Of a stretch of DNA of 64,000 nt, positions 22,686 to 33,477 are shown one piece after another. The notes below the pieces were generated by a model, which saw nothing but the letters and a program-made list of their open reading frames with translations, searched no databases and had not been told where the DNA came from. Origin of the DNA: Gilliamella sp. Pra-s52 (GTDB taxonomy: Bacteria; Pseudomonadota; Gammaproteobacteria; Enterobacterales; Orbaceae). The stretch spans positions 29,932 to 93,931 of the forward strand of contig NZ_WTEY01000010.1 in the NCBI RefSeq assembly GCF_009795805.1, in the 5' to 3' direction. Position numbers and translations under genes: made by a program. How positions within the stretch are numbered: the stretch's first letter is position 1; every line of letters starts with the position of its first letter.

Positions 22686-23405
22686 TTAAATTTCTTTAGC
22701 TAATCCTTGTTTAGCTATTTTTATCACATTTTTTAAATCAACACCTTGTGCTTTAGCGGCAAAAATACAGCCACAATAACACTGCCGATAAACATCATAC
22801 TCTTTACAAAGCTCGATAGAACGTTTATAGCCATTATTTTTTTTAAAATCAGAAGGCAGATAATTGACCGAAAAAATTTCTTGAATTTCTAATCCTAGTT
22901 CATTAATTTTTTGGCTGTTTTTTTTAGGACTTAATGTTAATGCACTGGCAAAATAGTCAAAGCCCAACTCTTGCGCTTTAATAGCAGCCAAATCTAAACG
23001 CATTTTATAACAGAGATGGCACCGTTCTCCCCCTTCTGGGGCATCTCGTAAATGTTCAACTTGCTTAATAAACTCAGCAGGCTGATAAGGAGCTTCTAAA
23101 AACTGAACGTTATTGCCTGTTTTTTGATTAAAATCAGTAATAAACTTTTGTTGCACCACGCTACGATATTCATATTCAACACGAGGATGAATATTAGAAT
23201 TAGCAAAATAGATCGTAATATCAGCATATTGTGCTAAATACTCTAAAACATATGTACTACAAGGAGCACAGCAACTATGAATCAACAGTTTGGGGCGAAC
23301 AGCTGTCGATTGCCAATCAGTAATCACCTCTTTTAAAACGGAATCGTAATTTACTTTATTATGTGGGTTTAATTTATCAAGAATAGTTTTAGCATTAATT
23401 AACAT
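22686..23405 (-). CDS. queH: Epoxyqueuosine reductase QueH
   Basis: QueH performs the last step of queuosine tRNA modification, reducing epoxyqueuosine; it is the non-orthologous alternative to QueG. The 239 aa protein has the family's cysteine motifs: SCCAPCS (Cys45, Cys46, Cys49), CHLCYKMR near residues 129-132 and YRQCYCGC near residue 210, which hold an iron-sulfur cluster and a second metal site. It is the first gene of the run that continues into ynbACD. No functional link between queuosine and the ynb genes is known to me; the operon may be just a shared transcript. Confidence 0.92.
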   Translation of the reverse strand: MLINAKTILDKLNPHNKVNYDSVLKEVITDWQSTAVRPKLLIHSCCAPCSTYVLEYLAQYADITIYFANSNIHPRVEYEYRSVVQQKFITDFNQKTGNNVQFLEAPYQPAEFIKQVEHLRDAPEGGERCHLCYKMRLDLAAIKAQELGFDYFASALTLSPKKNSQKINELGLEIQEIFSVNYLPSDFKKNNGYKRSIELCKEYDVYRQCYCGCIFAAKAQGVDLKNVIKIAKQGLAKEI

Positions 23406-23645
23406 GAGGACTCAATTATTTGTTATTTTAGAGAATAAAGCCTTTAAGATTGGCTATGATATAGTGTTACCATTTATCCTTCAAGAACAACGCAAAATTT
23501 TTATACTTATAACTATGTATCATAAATTTAAACACTAAACCTTTACCAAAAAATAAATAAAAAAATGTACAACACAAAAACTAATCCCCCCTACATAGCC
23601 ATTAAAGACTATGCTTAATTAGTCCTGCTCAAATGAAATTTTATA

Positions 23646-24107
23646 TTATTCGTCATGTAGTTTTAAAAAATAATAGACAAACTGATCATCAATTTTATAA
23701 TTTAATTTTTCATACAAAGCTCTTGCTTTGTAATTTTCGACTGATGCACATAATAAAATGCCACTATATCCAGAATTACTTGCAAAATTTTTTACTTTTT
23801 CCATTAATTGAGTTGCAACATTATGCCTTCTGTAACTTTTTATAATATATAAATCATTTAAAATTATAGTTGGTGATATGGATAAAGAAGGATAAGAAAA
23901 ATATAGCTGTGTAAAACCACATGCTATTTTATTATCGTAAGCAAGAAAAATTATTGAATCATTGTTGATCAATCTTTCTCTAATGAATCTCTTTGATTCA
24001 GAATAACAACTTTTAATACCATAAAATTCTCAATATTCAGAAAGAAGTAATGATATATCATCAAGTTCGTCTAATGTCCCTTGCACTATATTAAATGAAA
24101 TACTCAT
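23646..24107 (-). pseudogene. GNAT acetyltransferase gene interrupted by one in-frame TGA
   Basis: From the ATG at 24107 the frame reads MSISFNIVQGTLDELDDISL and continues to Tyr25, then hits TGA at 24030-24032. The same frame goes on without another stop to 23646, giving a 153-residue GNAT protein. The acetyl-CoA motif is IIKSYRRHNVATQLMEKV, and the C-terminal motif is ENYKARALYEKLNYK. The stop replaces a position that is Arg in many relatives (YREFY), so a single CGA to TGA change would explain it. An internal start at 23972 could still yield a 108 aa C-terminal fragment. The sequence upstream and downstream shows no other gene. Confidence 0.8.
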
Positions 24108-24215
24108 CAGTTTATAAAACTTCCTAATCACACTTTAGTTAAAAGTATTTTTAATACTAAACTGATAATTATTTTTAGTCAGATAAAAATAAGAATTACT
24201 TTTTAACAGAAATTA

Positions 24216-25406
24216 TTAATCATTTTTATTAACATCCATAACAAACGTCTTCTTGATATAACGTTTTTCTAAAATAAAGGCGATAATAAAATAGATAATC
24301 GTCAATACCCACAAATGCCAATATTGCTGACTAAACTCAGAAAAGCTTGCACCCATTTGATTAATTTTTACAGAACCAACAATAGCGGGTACTGCTGGAA
24401 ATATATAATCAATTAACTGGAACAACGAAGGCATCAATTCTTTTGGCCAAGATAGTCCGGTAACAAAAAATATAATCATACTTGACGGTATAATTAAACA
24501 AAAAACATCACTAACTGTATGAACAAAATGTGATACCACTTTACCTAATAACGCCGTAGAAAAAATAAAAGGAATAATAAACGACAAGGAAACGAAGATA
24601 TTACCTAAGCGTGGCAAGTTATACCAATAATTAGCAAATACGGTATAGATAATAAAATAGATCAAATAAAGTACTAAATAAGTGAACAATTTACCTGAAA
24701 GTAGCAATAGCGCTGAAGATGTAGCATTACTTTGTTGATTAATAAATGTTGTTTCAAAATCAGAATTTTTGCTGAATAAACGACACAATATGCTACCAAT
24801 AAGTAATGTTTGATATAAAATCAAAATAAAGGCAGCTGGAATAATATAAGTTGCATAACCAGATTGCGGGTTAAATAAACTAATCAGCTGAGTGCTAAAA
24901 GGCGAAACATTACTTGTTGCAACAGCAGGATCAACGCCTTGAGCTATTTTGCGTGAAATCGAAATTTTAGCACCAAAATTACTAGCTACAGTATTAATAG
25001 CCGTTGCCACATTACTATAAATCAAAATATAACTAGCATCGCCATAATATAAAACAGTACTCGTTTTCCCCGCTAAAATATGTTGCTGAAAACGATAAGG
25101 TATCAATACTACACCATATATTTTGCGTTCTTCAATCAGTTTTTTAGCTGTCTGTAAATCTGTAATGTGCAAATCTGTTTCAATAGATTTATTTGCATCA
25201 ATCTGCCTAACTAGCTCTCGGCTATAATTAGTATTATCTTGGTCAATAACAGCGATAGGAACATCACGTATCGCTTCATGTAAATAAGGTTGAGGATAAA
25301 AAAAGAAATAGATAAATATTCCCAAAAACATAACACTAAGTATCGCTTTGGTTTGAAATATTCGCTTTAATTCATCATAGGAAATTAATAGTAAAGATTT
25401 AATCAT
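24216..25406 (-). CDS. ABC-2 type transporter permease (second of pair)
   Basis: This 396 aa protein has one N-terminal membrane helix (residues 20-38), a large periplasmic domain (about 40-180) with the DVPIAVIDQDNTNYSREL motif, and five further helices from about 185. This is the architecture of ABC-2 exporter permeases such as YbhR/YhhJ. The start overlaps the partner permease stop as ATGA, so they are coupled and likely heterodimerise. It is the last gene of a HlyD-permease-permease operon. No ATP-binding subunit lies in the operon. Confidence 0.85.
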   Translation of the reverse strand: MIKSLLLISYDELKRIFQTKAILSVMFLGIFIYFFFYPQPYLHEAIRDVPIAVIDQDNTNYSRELVRQIDANKSIETDLHITDLQTAKKLIEERKIYGVVLIPYRFQQHILAGKTSTVLYYGDASYILIYSNVATAINTVASNFGAKISISRKIAQGVDPAVATSNVSPFSTQLISLFNPQSGYATYIIPAAFILILYQTLLIGSILCRLFSKNSDFETTFINQQSNATSSALLLLSGKLFTYLVLYLIYFIIYTVFANYWYNLPRLGNIFVSLSFIIPFIFSTALLGKVVSHFVHTVSDVFCLIIPSSMIIFFVTGLSWPKELMPSLFQLIDYIFPAVPAIVGSVKINQMGASFSEFSQQYWHLWVLTIIYFIIAFILEKRYIKKTFVMDVNKND

Positions 25407-26563
25407 ATTAACCGCCTACGAATTTTTCGTAAATGAAGCATAATAAGCATTGATACAATACTGAATTGAATCAGTAAATAAATAAATGGTTCTAATGAAG
25501 TCATCATATTTGGTGCCCTGAGTGTTTGATCAAGGCGAATCTGTATATACCATGTCACGGGTAATAAAGCCCCCCAAACATAAGCAAAAGTATTCATGGC
25601 AATACGAGGGAAAATAAGTCCTGTAAAACCAAAACTAGGCGATGCAACTAAACTTGCAGTACCATATGCCTGCGCTAATGTTGAACCAGTTAACCCAAAA
25701 AAAATCCCATATAAACATGACGTCAAGATAAAACATATATCACCGAATATAAGCAACATCAAATATCCATTCAATGGTAAATTAAAATAGGCGATTAAAA
25801 CGCTATCAAATAAAATTAGGCAAAATAAAAAATAACTAAAATAAGGAGTAATGCGCCCTACTAAAAAAGTAAAAATGTTGTAATTAGCTAATTGTAATGT
25901 TTTTTGGTAGCTTGTTCCGTCAAAGCGATCACGAGTGATACTAGTAACCATTGCTATCATAATAATAATCTGCAAAATGGTAGGGATTAAACCACTCATT
26001 AATGTATATAGGTAATTTAATGTTGGGTTAAATAATGGATGTAAATTAGTTGGAACCGTTTTCATTTGACTTTGTGCAACAGGTAAAGCAACTCCATTTT
26101 CTAATAATCCTTGCAATACAATTTGACTATTAGCTGTTTTTAATGCTGTGCTCATGGCCCGAAAAATAATGGTGCCAGCAGACATATATTGATTATTATA
26201 AAAAGCGACTACTTCAGGTTGGCGTCCAGCTATAAGATCCTTTTCAAACTGAGGCTGAATAAAAAGTACTGCATAAACATCCCCTTTAATCAAAGCATGT
26301 TTAGCAGAGGAAAGATCTTGATAACGTTTAGCCACCTGTAATTGTGGAGAAGCAGCTACCTGTTGAATTAATAAACGTGATGATTTAGTTGTGTCTTGAT
26401 CAACAACAGCAATAGGTACCTGAGTAATAACACCGGCATGGTACATATAAAGAAATAAAAAAATAAATAATAAAGGGTAGATAAAAACTAGTAAAAACAA
26501 AAATCGTTGTTTCACTAATTTACTCAGTTCCCATCTAATCACTTGTAATAGCGAACTAGACAT
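25403..26563 (-). CDS. ABC-2 type transporter permease (first of pair)
   Basis: This 386 aa protein is a paralogue of the next gene, with the same layout: one N-terminal helix, a periplasmic domain starting QVPIAVVDQDTTKSSRLLIQ, then a C-terminal block of five helices. The frame opens at 26632, but the ATG at 26563 is preferred because AAAGGA sits 8 nt upstream and the longer version would overlap the HlyD gene. Members of this family export drugs, lipids or other hydrophobic compounds with a HlyD-type adaptor. Confidence 0.85.
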   Translation of the reverse strand: MSSSLLQVIRWELSKLVKQRFLFLLVFIYPLLFIFLFLYMYHAGVITQVPIAVVDQDTTKSSRLLIQQVAASPQLQVAKRYQDLSSAKHALIKGDVYAVLFIQPQFEKDLIAGRQPEVVAFYNNQYMSAGTIIFRAMSTALKTANSQIVLQGLLENGVALPVAQSQMKTVPTNLHPLFNPTLNYLYTLMSGLIPTILQIIIMIAMVTSITRDRFDGTSYQKTLQLANYNIFTFLVGRITPYFSYFLFCLILFDSVLIAYFNLPLNGYLMLLIFGDICFILTSCLYGIFFGLTGSTLAQAYGTASLVASPSFGFTGLIFPRIAMNTFAYVWGALLPVTWYIQIRLDQTLRAPNMMTSLEPFIYLLIQFSIVSMLIMLHLRKIRRRLI

Positions 26564-26603
26564 GAATGCCGTCCTTTTGCGTAAGATGACCAGATTAATT
26601 ATG

Positions 26604-27578
26604 TTAATGAGGTTGCCATTTTGTGGTAACACTCATTCCTGGACGTAGACCTGCCACTTTATTGATTGGTTTTGCACGCATTTCAAAGGTTTTTAGATCA
26701 AAGTCACCGGTTGCCTTAGTCGCCTGCCAATTAGCATATTGACCTAAAGCATTTAATACCGTAACTTTAACATCAATAACTTGATTATTTAATGCAGGAA
26801 CTTTTACCTGAAACTTATCACCGACTTTAATATTTCCTAATAAATCTTCGCGAATATTGAAAGTAAACCAAATATCGTTTAAATCAATAATAGAATAAAG
26901 AGGAGTTCCTAGGCTATACAACTGCCCTGTTTCAGCAACTCGTGTAGTAATTTGACCACTAATAGGAGCAATCAAAGTTAATTCATTAACATCTGCTTTT
27001 ACTTGCGCTAAAGCAGCTTTTGATTGTTCTACTTGAGTATCAGCTAATTTCTTCTGTTCTATGCTACTACCATTTTCAGCCAATGTCAGATTAGCTTTAG
27101 CTGCTTCATAAGCCTTGACAGCTGCTTGATATTGATTAAACGATTCATCATAGTTTTGCTTTGAAACCGTTCCATTTTTGACTAAACGATTAATTCGGTC
27201 ATAACTAGCTTGAGCTAAAGCTAAATCCGATTTTGCTTTATCTAATTGAGCCTTTTGCACATCAATTGTTTCTGGCCTAGTACTATACGTCGTATCGCGA
27301 CTTGCTATTGCCACATTTAATTGTGCTTCAGCGGTTGCAAGCTGAGCTAATAATGCAGGACTTGAAAGAGTAAGAAGCGTATCCCCCTTTTTAACATCAT
27401 CCCCAACATCATAATTAAATTGAATCACTCGACCTTGTACTCTAGCGGCGACATCAACACGGTTAGATTCAACTTCACCCTGTAATATAATGGTACTAGG
27501 TTGATTAGCAAAATAGATAATAACTATAACCATAACGATCATAATAGCTACAATCAAAGAAAGACGTTTTTTTTGCAT
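26604..27578 (-). CDS. HlyD-family periplasmic adaptor (membrane fusion protein)
   Basis: This 324 aa protein has an N-terminal membrane anchor (residues 6-24). Its biotinyl-lipoyl-like halves start at VAARVQGRVIQFNYDVGDDV and close with LIAPISGQITTRV near residue 200. Between them is a long alpha-hairpin rich in Ala, Lys and Gln (about 75-190). Adaptors of this type (E. coli YhiI/YbhG) bridge inner-membrane ABC permeases to TolC. It is the first gene of the operon and has a divergent promoter region shared with mutS. The target substrate is unknown. Confidence 0.9.
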   Translation of the reverse strand: MQKKRLSLIVAIMIVMVIVIIYFANQPSTIILQGEVESNRVDVAARVQGRVIQFNYDVGDDVKKGDTLLTLSSPALLAQLATAEAQLNVAIASRDTTYSTRPETIDVQKAQLDKAKSDLALAQASYDRINRLVKNGTVSKQNYDESFNQYQAAVKAYEAAKANLTLAENGSSIEQKKLADTQVEQSKAALAQVKADVNELTLIAPISGQITTRVAETGQLYSLGTPLYSIIDLNDIWFTFNIREDLLGNIKVGDKFQVKVPALNNQVIDVKVTVLNALGQYANWQATKATGDFDLKTFEMRAKPINKVAGLRPGMSVTTKWQPH

Positions 27579-27955
27579 AAATTATATTTATAAATGATTA
27601 GTGTAAAGCTAGAATAAGATTATTCGCAATAATATAAAGCGAAATATTAAATTACGCAATAAAATATAATGTTGTAACATTAATCCTTCTTAAAAACTAT
27701 ACAGCTTATAGTAAAATAATCAACTTACAGAAATAACTTTATATCCTATAAAATTGATTTATTGACTCTCTTTTTCTTTTTGGGATCATATATAATGATA
27801 CAATCATAAAAGACAAAATTCTTTTTAATAAAATTTATTACAGCTTTTATTACAGTTACAAATACAATTTAATGATAAAACTTGATAAGTTTTGAAATAA
27901 CCTTAACAAAAAAAACATAATAATATGAATTTTAAACATAAAAAGAAAAACCACC
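27579..27955. other. Divergent intergenic region between the exporter operon and mutS
   Basis: This 377-bp, very AT-rich spacer carries the promoters of both units. TATAAT at 27791-27796 is a good -10 candidate for mutS, but no well-spaced -35 is evident (TTGACT at 27762 is 23 nt away). No ORF, repeat or hairpin stands out. AGAAAAACCACC precedes the mutS ATG, so its ribosome binding site is weak. Confidence 0.4.
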
Positions 27956-30514
27956 ATGACTAATAAAGACAATTTAGCCAGCCACACCCCAATGATGCAG
28001 CAGTATTTAAAACTTAAAGCTGAAAACCCTGATATTTTATTGTTTTATCGTATGGGTGATTTTTATGAGATGTTTTATGATGATGCTAAACGGGCATCAG
28101 AGCTTTTAGATATTTCGCTAACTAAACGTGGTTCTTCAAATGGTGAACCAATTCCAATGGCTGGTGTGCCCTATCATGCGGTTGAAAGTTATTTAGCTAA
28201 GTTAATTTCGCTAGGCGAATCCGTTGCTATTTGTGAACAAGTTGGTGATCCTGCGACAAGTAAAGGACCAGTTGAACGAAAAATTGTCCGTATTGTGACG
28301 CCCGGAACCGTCAGTGACGAATTATTACTAGAAGATCGCAAAGACAATTTACTGGCTTCAATTTGGCAACATAAAAAACATTATGGCTATGCCACGCTTG
28401 ATATTAGTTCTGGTCGCTTTTATGTTTTTGAATGCGATAGCTTTGAAGCAATGCAAGCTGAACTGCAACGAACAAGTCCAGTTGAATTGTTATATCCTGA
28501 AGATTTTGAATCGATGCCTTTAATTGAACATCGCCATGGTTTGCGTCGTCGTCCACAATGGGATTTTGATCTAGAAACAGCAAAGCAACAACTCAATTTA
28601 CAATTTGGTACGAATGATTTAGTCAGTTTTGGCGTAGAGGCATGCCAATATGCACTTTGTGCTGCTGGTTGTTTATTGCAATACGTTAAAGATACCCAAC
28701 GCACAGCTCTACCTCATATACGTTCAATTATCAAACAGTCAACATATGACTTTGTGATATTAGATGCCGCAACTCGTCACAACTTAGAAATCACCGAAAA
28801 CTTATCAGGCAGTACATCAAATACGGTTGCAGAGGTATTAGATAAAACACAAACCCCAATGGGTAGCCGAATGCTTAAACGCTGGTTGCATTCACCGATT
28901 CGTCATATTGAAACTTTGCAAAACCGCCAAGATGCCATTGCTGAATTACAACAACATATTGATGACGCATTACCATTATTAAAACAAATGGGCGATCTTG
29001 AACGTGTTTTAGCAAGACTGGCGCTACACACAGCTCGCCCACGGGATTTTGCGCGTTTGCGTGATGCCTATAATTTATTGCCACAATTACATTTTTTATT
29101 AGGACAATTTAGTTCGCCTTATTTACAAACTTTACGAACCAAAATTAACCAATTCGATCATATTGCCACGTTATTAAATAGTGCAATTGTTGAAACGCCA
29201 CCCGCTATTATTCGTGATGGCGGTGTGATGGCAACAGGCTACAATAGTGAATTAGACGAATTGCGTAATCTTGCCGATGGCGCAACCAATTACCTTGAAC
29301 AGCTTGAAATAAGAGAACGTGAATCACTTGGCATTGATACGTTAAAAGTTGGATTTAATGCAGTACATGGTTATTACATCCAAATTAGTCGTGGACAAAG
29401 CCACCTAGCGCCAATTCATTATACTAGGCGCCAAACATTGAAAAATGTGGAACGTTATATTATCCCTGAACTCAAAGAATACGAAGATAAAGTGCTTACC
29501 TCAAAAGGTCGAGCATTAGCGCTTGAAAAGCAGCTATACGAACAACTATTTGATCAATTAATGCCAGACTTAGCTGATATGCAAACGAGTGCTGAAGCAA
29601 TTGCAGAGCTTGATGTTTTAACTAATCTTGCCGAACGAGCACTAACGCTTAATTATCAACGCCCAACATTATCAACACAAGCAGGTATTAAGATCAAAGA
29701 CGGACGTCATATTGTTATTGAACAAGTTCTACAAACACCGTTTATTCGCAATTCGCTGCACCTTTCACCTGCAAGGAGAATGCTGATTATTACTGGCCCG
29801 AATATGGGTGGAAAGAGCACTTACATGCGCCAAGCGGCATTGATTGTTCTACTTGCTTACATTGGTAGCTTTGTTCCTGCATCAAAAGCAGTAATTGGAC
29901 CTGTTGATCGTATTTTTACCCGTATTGGGGCTTCTGATGATTTAGCTTCGGGGCGCTCTACCTTTATGGTAGAAATGACCGAAACAGCCAACATTATGCA
30001 TAATGCGACAGAACAAAGCCTTGTTTTAATGGACGAAATTGGTCGAGGAACTTCAACTTATGATGGGCTTTCACTTGCTTGGGCCTGTGCTGAAAATCTT
30101 GCCAACGAGATCAAATCAATGACACTATTTGCCACGCACTACTTCGAACTCACACAACTTCCTGAGCATATGCAAGGCGTTTATAACATCCACTTTGATG
30201 CCATTGAACATGACAACACAGTGGCTTTTATCCACGAAGTATCAGAAGGTGCTGCTAGCAAAAGTTTCGGTATTGCCGTTGCCGGGCTTGCTGGTGTACC
30301 TAAACCGATTTTGAAACGTGCTAAACAAAAATTAAAAGAGTTAGAAGTCATCTCAAAACAATCGGCTAATAGTAATGTCGACCAATCTCAACTCTCCTTT
30401 ATTGACGAACCTGAACAGTCAGAAGTTGAAGAAGCCTTAAAACAGATCGACCCTGATGCATTAACGCCAAAACAAGCATTAGAGATGTTATATCAACTAA
30501 AAAAATTACTGTGA
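27956..30514 (+). CDS. mutS: DNA mismatch repair protein MutS
   Basis: MutS recognises mismatches and starts methyl-directed repair with MutL. The N-terminal mismatch-binding motif [11 protein letters not shown] carries the Phe-x-Glu wedge near residue 37. The ATPase domain has Walker [14 protein letters not shown] near residue 614, Walker [13 protein letters not shown] near residue 692, and the helix-turn-helix dimerisation region. The C-terminus ends in a short tetramerisation tail. At 852 aa it matches E. coli (853). It is monocistronic with a terminator at its end. Confidence 0.98.
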   Translation: MTNKDNLASHTPMMQQYLKLKAENPDILLFYRMGDFYEMFYDDAKRASELLDISLTKRGSSNGEPIPMAGVPYHAVESYLAKLISLGESVAICEQVGDPATSKGPVERKIVRIVTPGTVSDELLLEDRKDNLLASIWQHKKHYGYATLDISSGRFYVFECDSFEAMQAELQRTSPVELLYPEDFESMPLIEHRHGLRRRPQWDFDLETAKQQLNLQFGTNDLVSFGVEACQYALCAAGCLLQYVKDTQRTALPHIRSIIKQSTYDFVILDAATRHNLEITENLSGSTSNTVAEVLDKTQTPMGSRMLKRWLHSPIRHIETLQNRQDAIAELQQHIDDALPLLKQMGDLERVLARLALHTARPRDFARLRDAYNLLPQLHFLLGQFSSPYLQTLRTKINQFDHIATLLNSAIVETPPAIIRDGGVMATGYNSELDELRNLADGATNYLEQLEIRERESLGIDTLKVGFNAVHGYYIQISRGQSHLAPIHYTRRQTLKNVERYIIPELKEYEDKVLTSKGRALALEKQLYEQLFDQLMPDLADMQTSAEAIAELDVLTNLAERALTLNYQRPTLSTQAGIKIKDGRHIVIEQVLQTPFIRNSLHLSPARRMLIITGPNMGGKSTYMRQAALIVLLAYIGSFVPASKAVIGPVDRIFTRIGASDDLASGRSTFMVEMTETANIMHNATEQSLVLMDEIGRGTSTYDGLSLAWACAENLANEIKSMTLFATHYFELTQLPEHMQGVYNIHFDAIEHDNTVAFIHEVSEGAASKSFGIAVAGLAGVPKPILKRAKQKLKELEVISKQSANSNVDQSQLSFIDEPEQSEVEEALKQIDPDALTPKQALEMLYQLKKLL

Positions 30515-30560
30515 TTAAATAGTATGATAGTGAGGTTATCGCATTATGATACTAAAATAA

Positions 30561-30592
30561 AAAACCACTAGGTGGATTCCTAGCGGTTTTTT
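30561..30592 (+). terminator. Terminator after mutS
   Basis: A 12-bp stem with one mismatch (30561-30572 with 30579-30590) and a 6-nt loop is followed by a run of six T residues (30587-30592). A complementary A-run on the left side lets it serve convergent dld as well. Confidence 0.85.
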
Positions 30593-30633
30593 ATTGTTAA
30601 TAACCACTAAAATTTAACAGTAACAACAAGGAA

Positions 30634-32331
30634 TTAAACCCAATTTTTCTTCTTAGAGGTTTTACCTATACCTGGGTTAAGGCTATTTGTCGGATCAAGT
30701 TCTTGATAGAATTTTTTCAAATCCGCATTGGCATGATATAAATGCCCAACATTATGCTCGGCTGGGTATTGTGCACCACGCTGATCAAGCAATGCTAAAA
30801 TCTGTTCCTTAACTTTATTACAATCCACCCCTTTTTTTGCAATATAATCTTGATGAAACACATAACAAAAAAAGTGTCCATAATACATTTTGTAAACGAA
30901 ATTTTGATCGACGTTTTCTGGTAATGTTTCAAACCAATCGGTATCATTACGCTTTAATGCAATATCTAATGCAACGATATCTTCTACCGTTTTGCTATGT
31001 ACATTACGATAAGACGTTGCCGCACCTGCTGCTGCAAAACGGTGTAGCATGGCTGCTTCGGCTTCTCTTTCGTTACATAAAAAGTAATTACCACTTCTAT
31101 TTTGAAAATAGTCTTTCAAAAAAGTCTCGGCTTCTGCAATTCCATCATCTGCCATTTTTAAAATAAGATGATGTTCATAACGATCACGATAATCACGCAT
31201 TGATTTTGGTAAATGATTTGGCAAAAATTTGCAAACAAAGATAGAAAATCGATCCGAAAAATTCTTTGGAAAAAATGGAATTTTAGCCGTAACACGATCA
31301 ACAAAATTTTTAAAAGCAAACATGCGTGGCATCATATCCGTACCTAGCTTTTTAATAGCTAAAAAGGACGGTTTGCCATAAACTGCGGCAATATCGAATG
31401 CCACGCGATGAATATACTCCCCCGACACTGGTAACGTTTTAAATTGACCTAAAATATGTCGACGAATACCATTTAATTCGTTGATATCATTTGTACCTAT
31501 GTAAAATACGGCTGATTTTTTTTCTAGAGGAAAAGTATCAAGCCGTACAGCAAAAACCATCAAACGCCCAGCACTGCCAGAGGCTTCATAATGACGAGCA
31601 GGATCGGCATTATACCGTGCAGGCGTATCAGCATCAATTTCACGAACATGATCACAATAATGATGATCATGGCCTAAGCCTGCATCACGCTTAATGTCTT
31701 TATCACTATAAGCATGACTTTGCAGATTTTGCAAAATCGTTTCTGGATCATCGCCTAGCTCAATACCTAAATGATTTACCAAGTGCAACTGACCTTGCGC
31801 ATCTAATTGAGCAAACACAGCCATTTGCGTATAAGCAGGACCACGCTGAATAAGCGCACCACCCGAATTATTACATACACCTCCCATCACAGATGCACCA
31901 ATGCAAGATGACCCAATAACCGAGTGAGGACCTCGATGATATTTTTTTAACTCTTTTTCCAACCTAAATAACGTACTACCTGGCAAACAAACAACTTGTT
32001 CACCATTTTCAATCACATTAATGCCATCCAAACGGCGAGTACTGACAATTACAATAGGACGATCATAATCATTACCATCCGGTGTTGAGCCCCCTGTTAA
32101 GCCTGTATTTGCTGATTGTGTAATAACAATTACATCCGCCTCAACACACGCTTTTAACACTTGCCACTGCTCAACTAACGTTCCGGGCAACACAACAGCC
32201 AATGCATCACCTTCACCAAAACGAATACCTTGGCGATAAGGTAGCGTATGGTTAGGATTCGTTAACGTGTATTTCTGTCCAACAATACCTTGTAGCTGCT
32301 CAATGAGCTGAGCTGTTTGATTACTATTCAT
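30634..32331 (-). CDS. dld: Quinone-dependent D-lactate dehydrogenase Dld
   Basis: Dld oxidises D-lactate to pyruvate and passes electrons to the quinone pool at the inner membrane. At 565 aa (E. coli 571) it has the FAD-binding-4 segment (QSANTGLTGGSTPDGNDYDR, then PHSVIGSSCIGASVMGG), the cap and membrane-association regions rich in basic residues (about 350-400), and the C-terminal block RGAQYPAEHNVGHLYHA. In a fermenting gut organism it would recycle D-lactate. It is monocistronic. Confidence 0.96.
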   Translation of the reverse strand: MNSNQTAQLIEQLQGIVGQKYTLTNPNHTLPYRQGIRFGEGDALAVVLPGTLVEQWQVLKACVEADVIVITQSANTGLTGGSTPDGNDYDRPIVIVSTRRLDGINVIENGEQVVCLPGSTLFRLEKELKKYHRGPHSVIGSSCIGASVMGGVCNNSGGALIQRGPAYTQMAVFAQLDAQGQLHLVNHLGIELGDDPETILQNLQSHAYSDKDIKRDAGLGHDHHYCDHVREIDADTPARYNADPARHYEASGSAGRLMVFAVRLDTFPLEKKSAVFYIGTNDINELNGIRRHILGQFKTLPVSGEYIHRVAFDIAAVYGKPSFLAIKKLGTDMMPRMFAFKNFVDRVTAKIPFFPKNFSDRFSIFVCKFLPNHLPKSMRDYRDRYEHHLILKMADDGIAEAETFLKDYFQNRSGNYFLCNEREAEAAMLHRFAAAGAATSYRNVHSKTVEDIVALDIALKRNDTDWFETLPENVDQNFVYKMYYGHFFCYVFHQDYIAKKGVDCNKVKEQILALLDQRGAQYPAEHNVGHLYHANADLKKFYQELDPTNSLNPGIGKTSKKKNWV

Positions 32332-32508
32332 ATCGGTATTTCCTATGCTTATTGAAGATTAAGGTGAGTTAATAGTGGTGATTAAATAATAACCTATCTT
32401 AACCAAAAGCAAGACAATAAGCTATCGGAATTTTTATAGAGATGAACTAAACGTACTCAAGCAATATTTCATCAAAAAATCATTTAAAAAAATATTTAGT
32501 TATAATTT

Positions 32509-33477
32509 TTAAACCTCTATTTTTGAGGTGTTTTTTGATAAAAGTTGTTGGCGTTCATGTTGATTAAAGAAAGTCCATGCGACAAATCGGCTGATTTTTT
32601 GCCCCTGAGCCATAGGAACAATATGGCTTTCAACAACATTGGCTTGTTTTAATTTTTTGTTGATTACCGACAAGGTCTCTTTTTTCGACACTAATGAAGT
32701 AAACCACAAGCATTGAGTTTTATATTGAATACTTTCGTTAATCATATTACTAATAAAAGCACTTTCACCACCTTGACACCAAAGTTCGGCATGTTGCCCA
32801 CCAAAATTAAGCACAGTTTTTTGAGTGGAATGCGTTAACTTGCCTAACTTCTTCAGTTTGGTTTGCGTACTTGCCAACGCATCTTGTGCTGAAGCATGAA
32901 AAGGCGGATTACACAGCGTTAAGGTATAAAACTCGTTAGGTTTAATAATATGCCTAAAAATCGCTTTATAGTCTTTTTGTAATCGACACCGCAAAGTGCT
33001 TTTTAATAGCGCATTAGCTTGTGTTATTAACGAAGCAACTTTGATCGCCACAGGATTAATATCACTCCCAACAAATGACCAACCATATTCGGCACAACCA
33101 ATAATAGGATAAATCACATTGGCACCAACGCCGATATCCAATACATGAATTTGCTTACCTGTAGGGACATGATTTTGATTGTCTCGCGCTAATAAGTCAG
33201 CTAAATGGTGAATATAATCCGCTCTACCAGGAATGGGCGGGCATAAATAACCGTCAGGAATATCCCAATAACTCACCTGATAATAGCTAAACAACAAAGC
33301 TTTGTTTAACATTTTAACCGCCATCGGATCGGCAAAATCGATCGATAAATTGCCATAGGGATTCTGATTTACATAGTGAGATAGCTCAGGCAGTATATTG
33401 ATAAGTTTTGCAAAATCATAACCGTCTTGATGTTTGTTTCGGCAATGTAATTGAGGCTTTTTTAATGACGTTTGCAC
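32509..33477 (-). CDS. rlmF: 23S rRNA (adenine-1618-N6)-methyltransferase RlmF
   Basis: RlmF (YbiN) methylates A1618 of 23S rRNA. The 322 aa protein opens with LHCRNKHQDGYDF, has the SAM motif LDIGVGANVIYPIIG near residue 118 and the N6-adenine catalytic motif NPPFH near residue 192. The 3' end has a slightly longer basic tail than the core needs. It diverges from the DUF262 gene across a 369-bp spacer that holds the 22-bp inverted repeat. Confidence 0.94.
   Translation of the reverse strand: MQTSLKKPQLHCRNKHQDGYDFAKLINILPELSHYVNQNPYGNLSIDFADPMAVKMLNKALLFSYYQVSYWDIPDGYLCPPIPGRADYIHHLADLLARDNQNHVPTGKQIHVLDIGVGANVIYPIIGCAEYGWSFVGSDINPVAIKVASLITQANALLKSTLRCRLQKDYKAIFRHIIKPNEFYTLTLCNPPFHASAQDALASTQTKLKKLGKLTHSTQKTVLNFGGQHAELWCQGGESAFISNMINESIQYKTQCLWFTSLVSKKETLSVINKKLKQANVVESHIVPMAQGQKISRFVAWTFFNQHERQQLLSKNTSKIEV

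Noticed and set aside
24120..24190. AT-rich hairpin AGTATT/AATACT as terminator of the ABC exporter operon
   Set aside because: Stem is too short and AT-only; such pairs are frequent in this composition.
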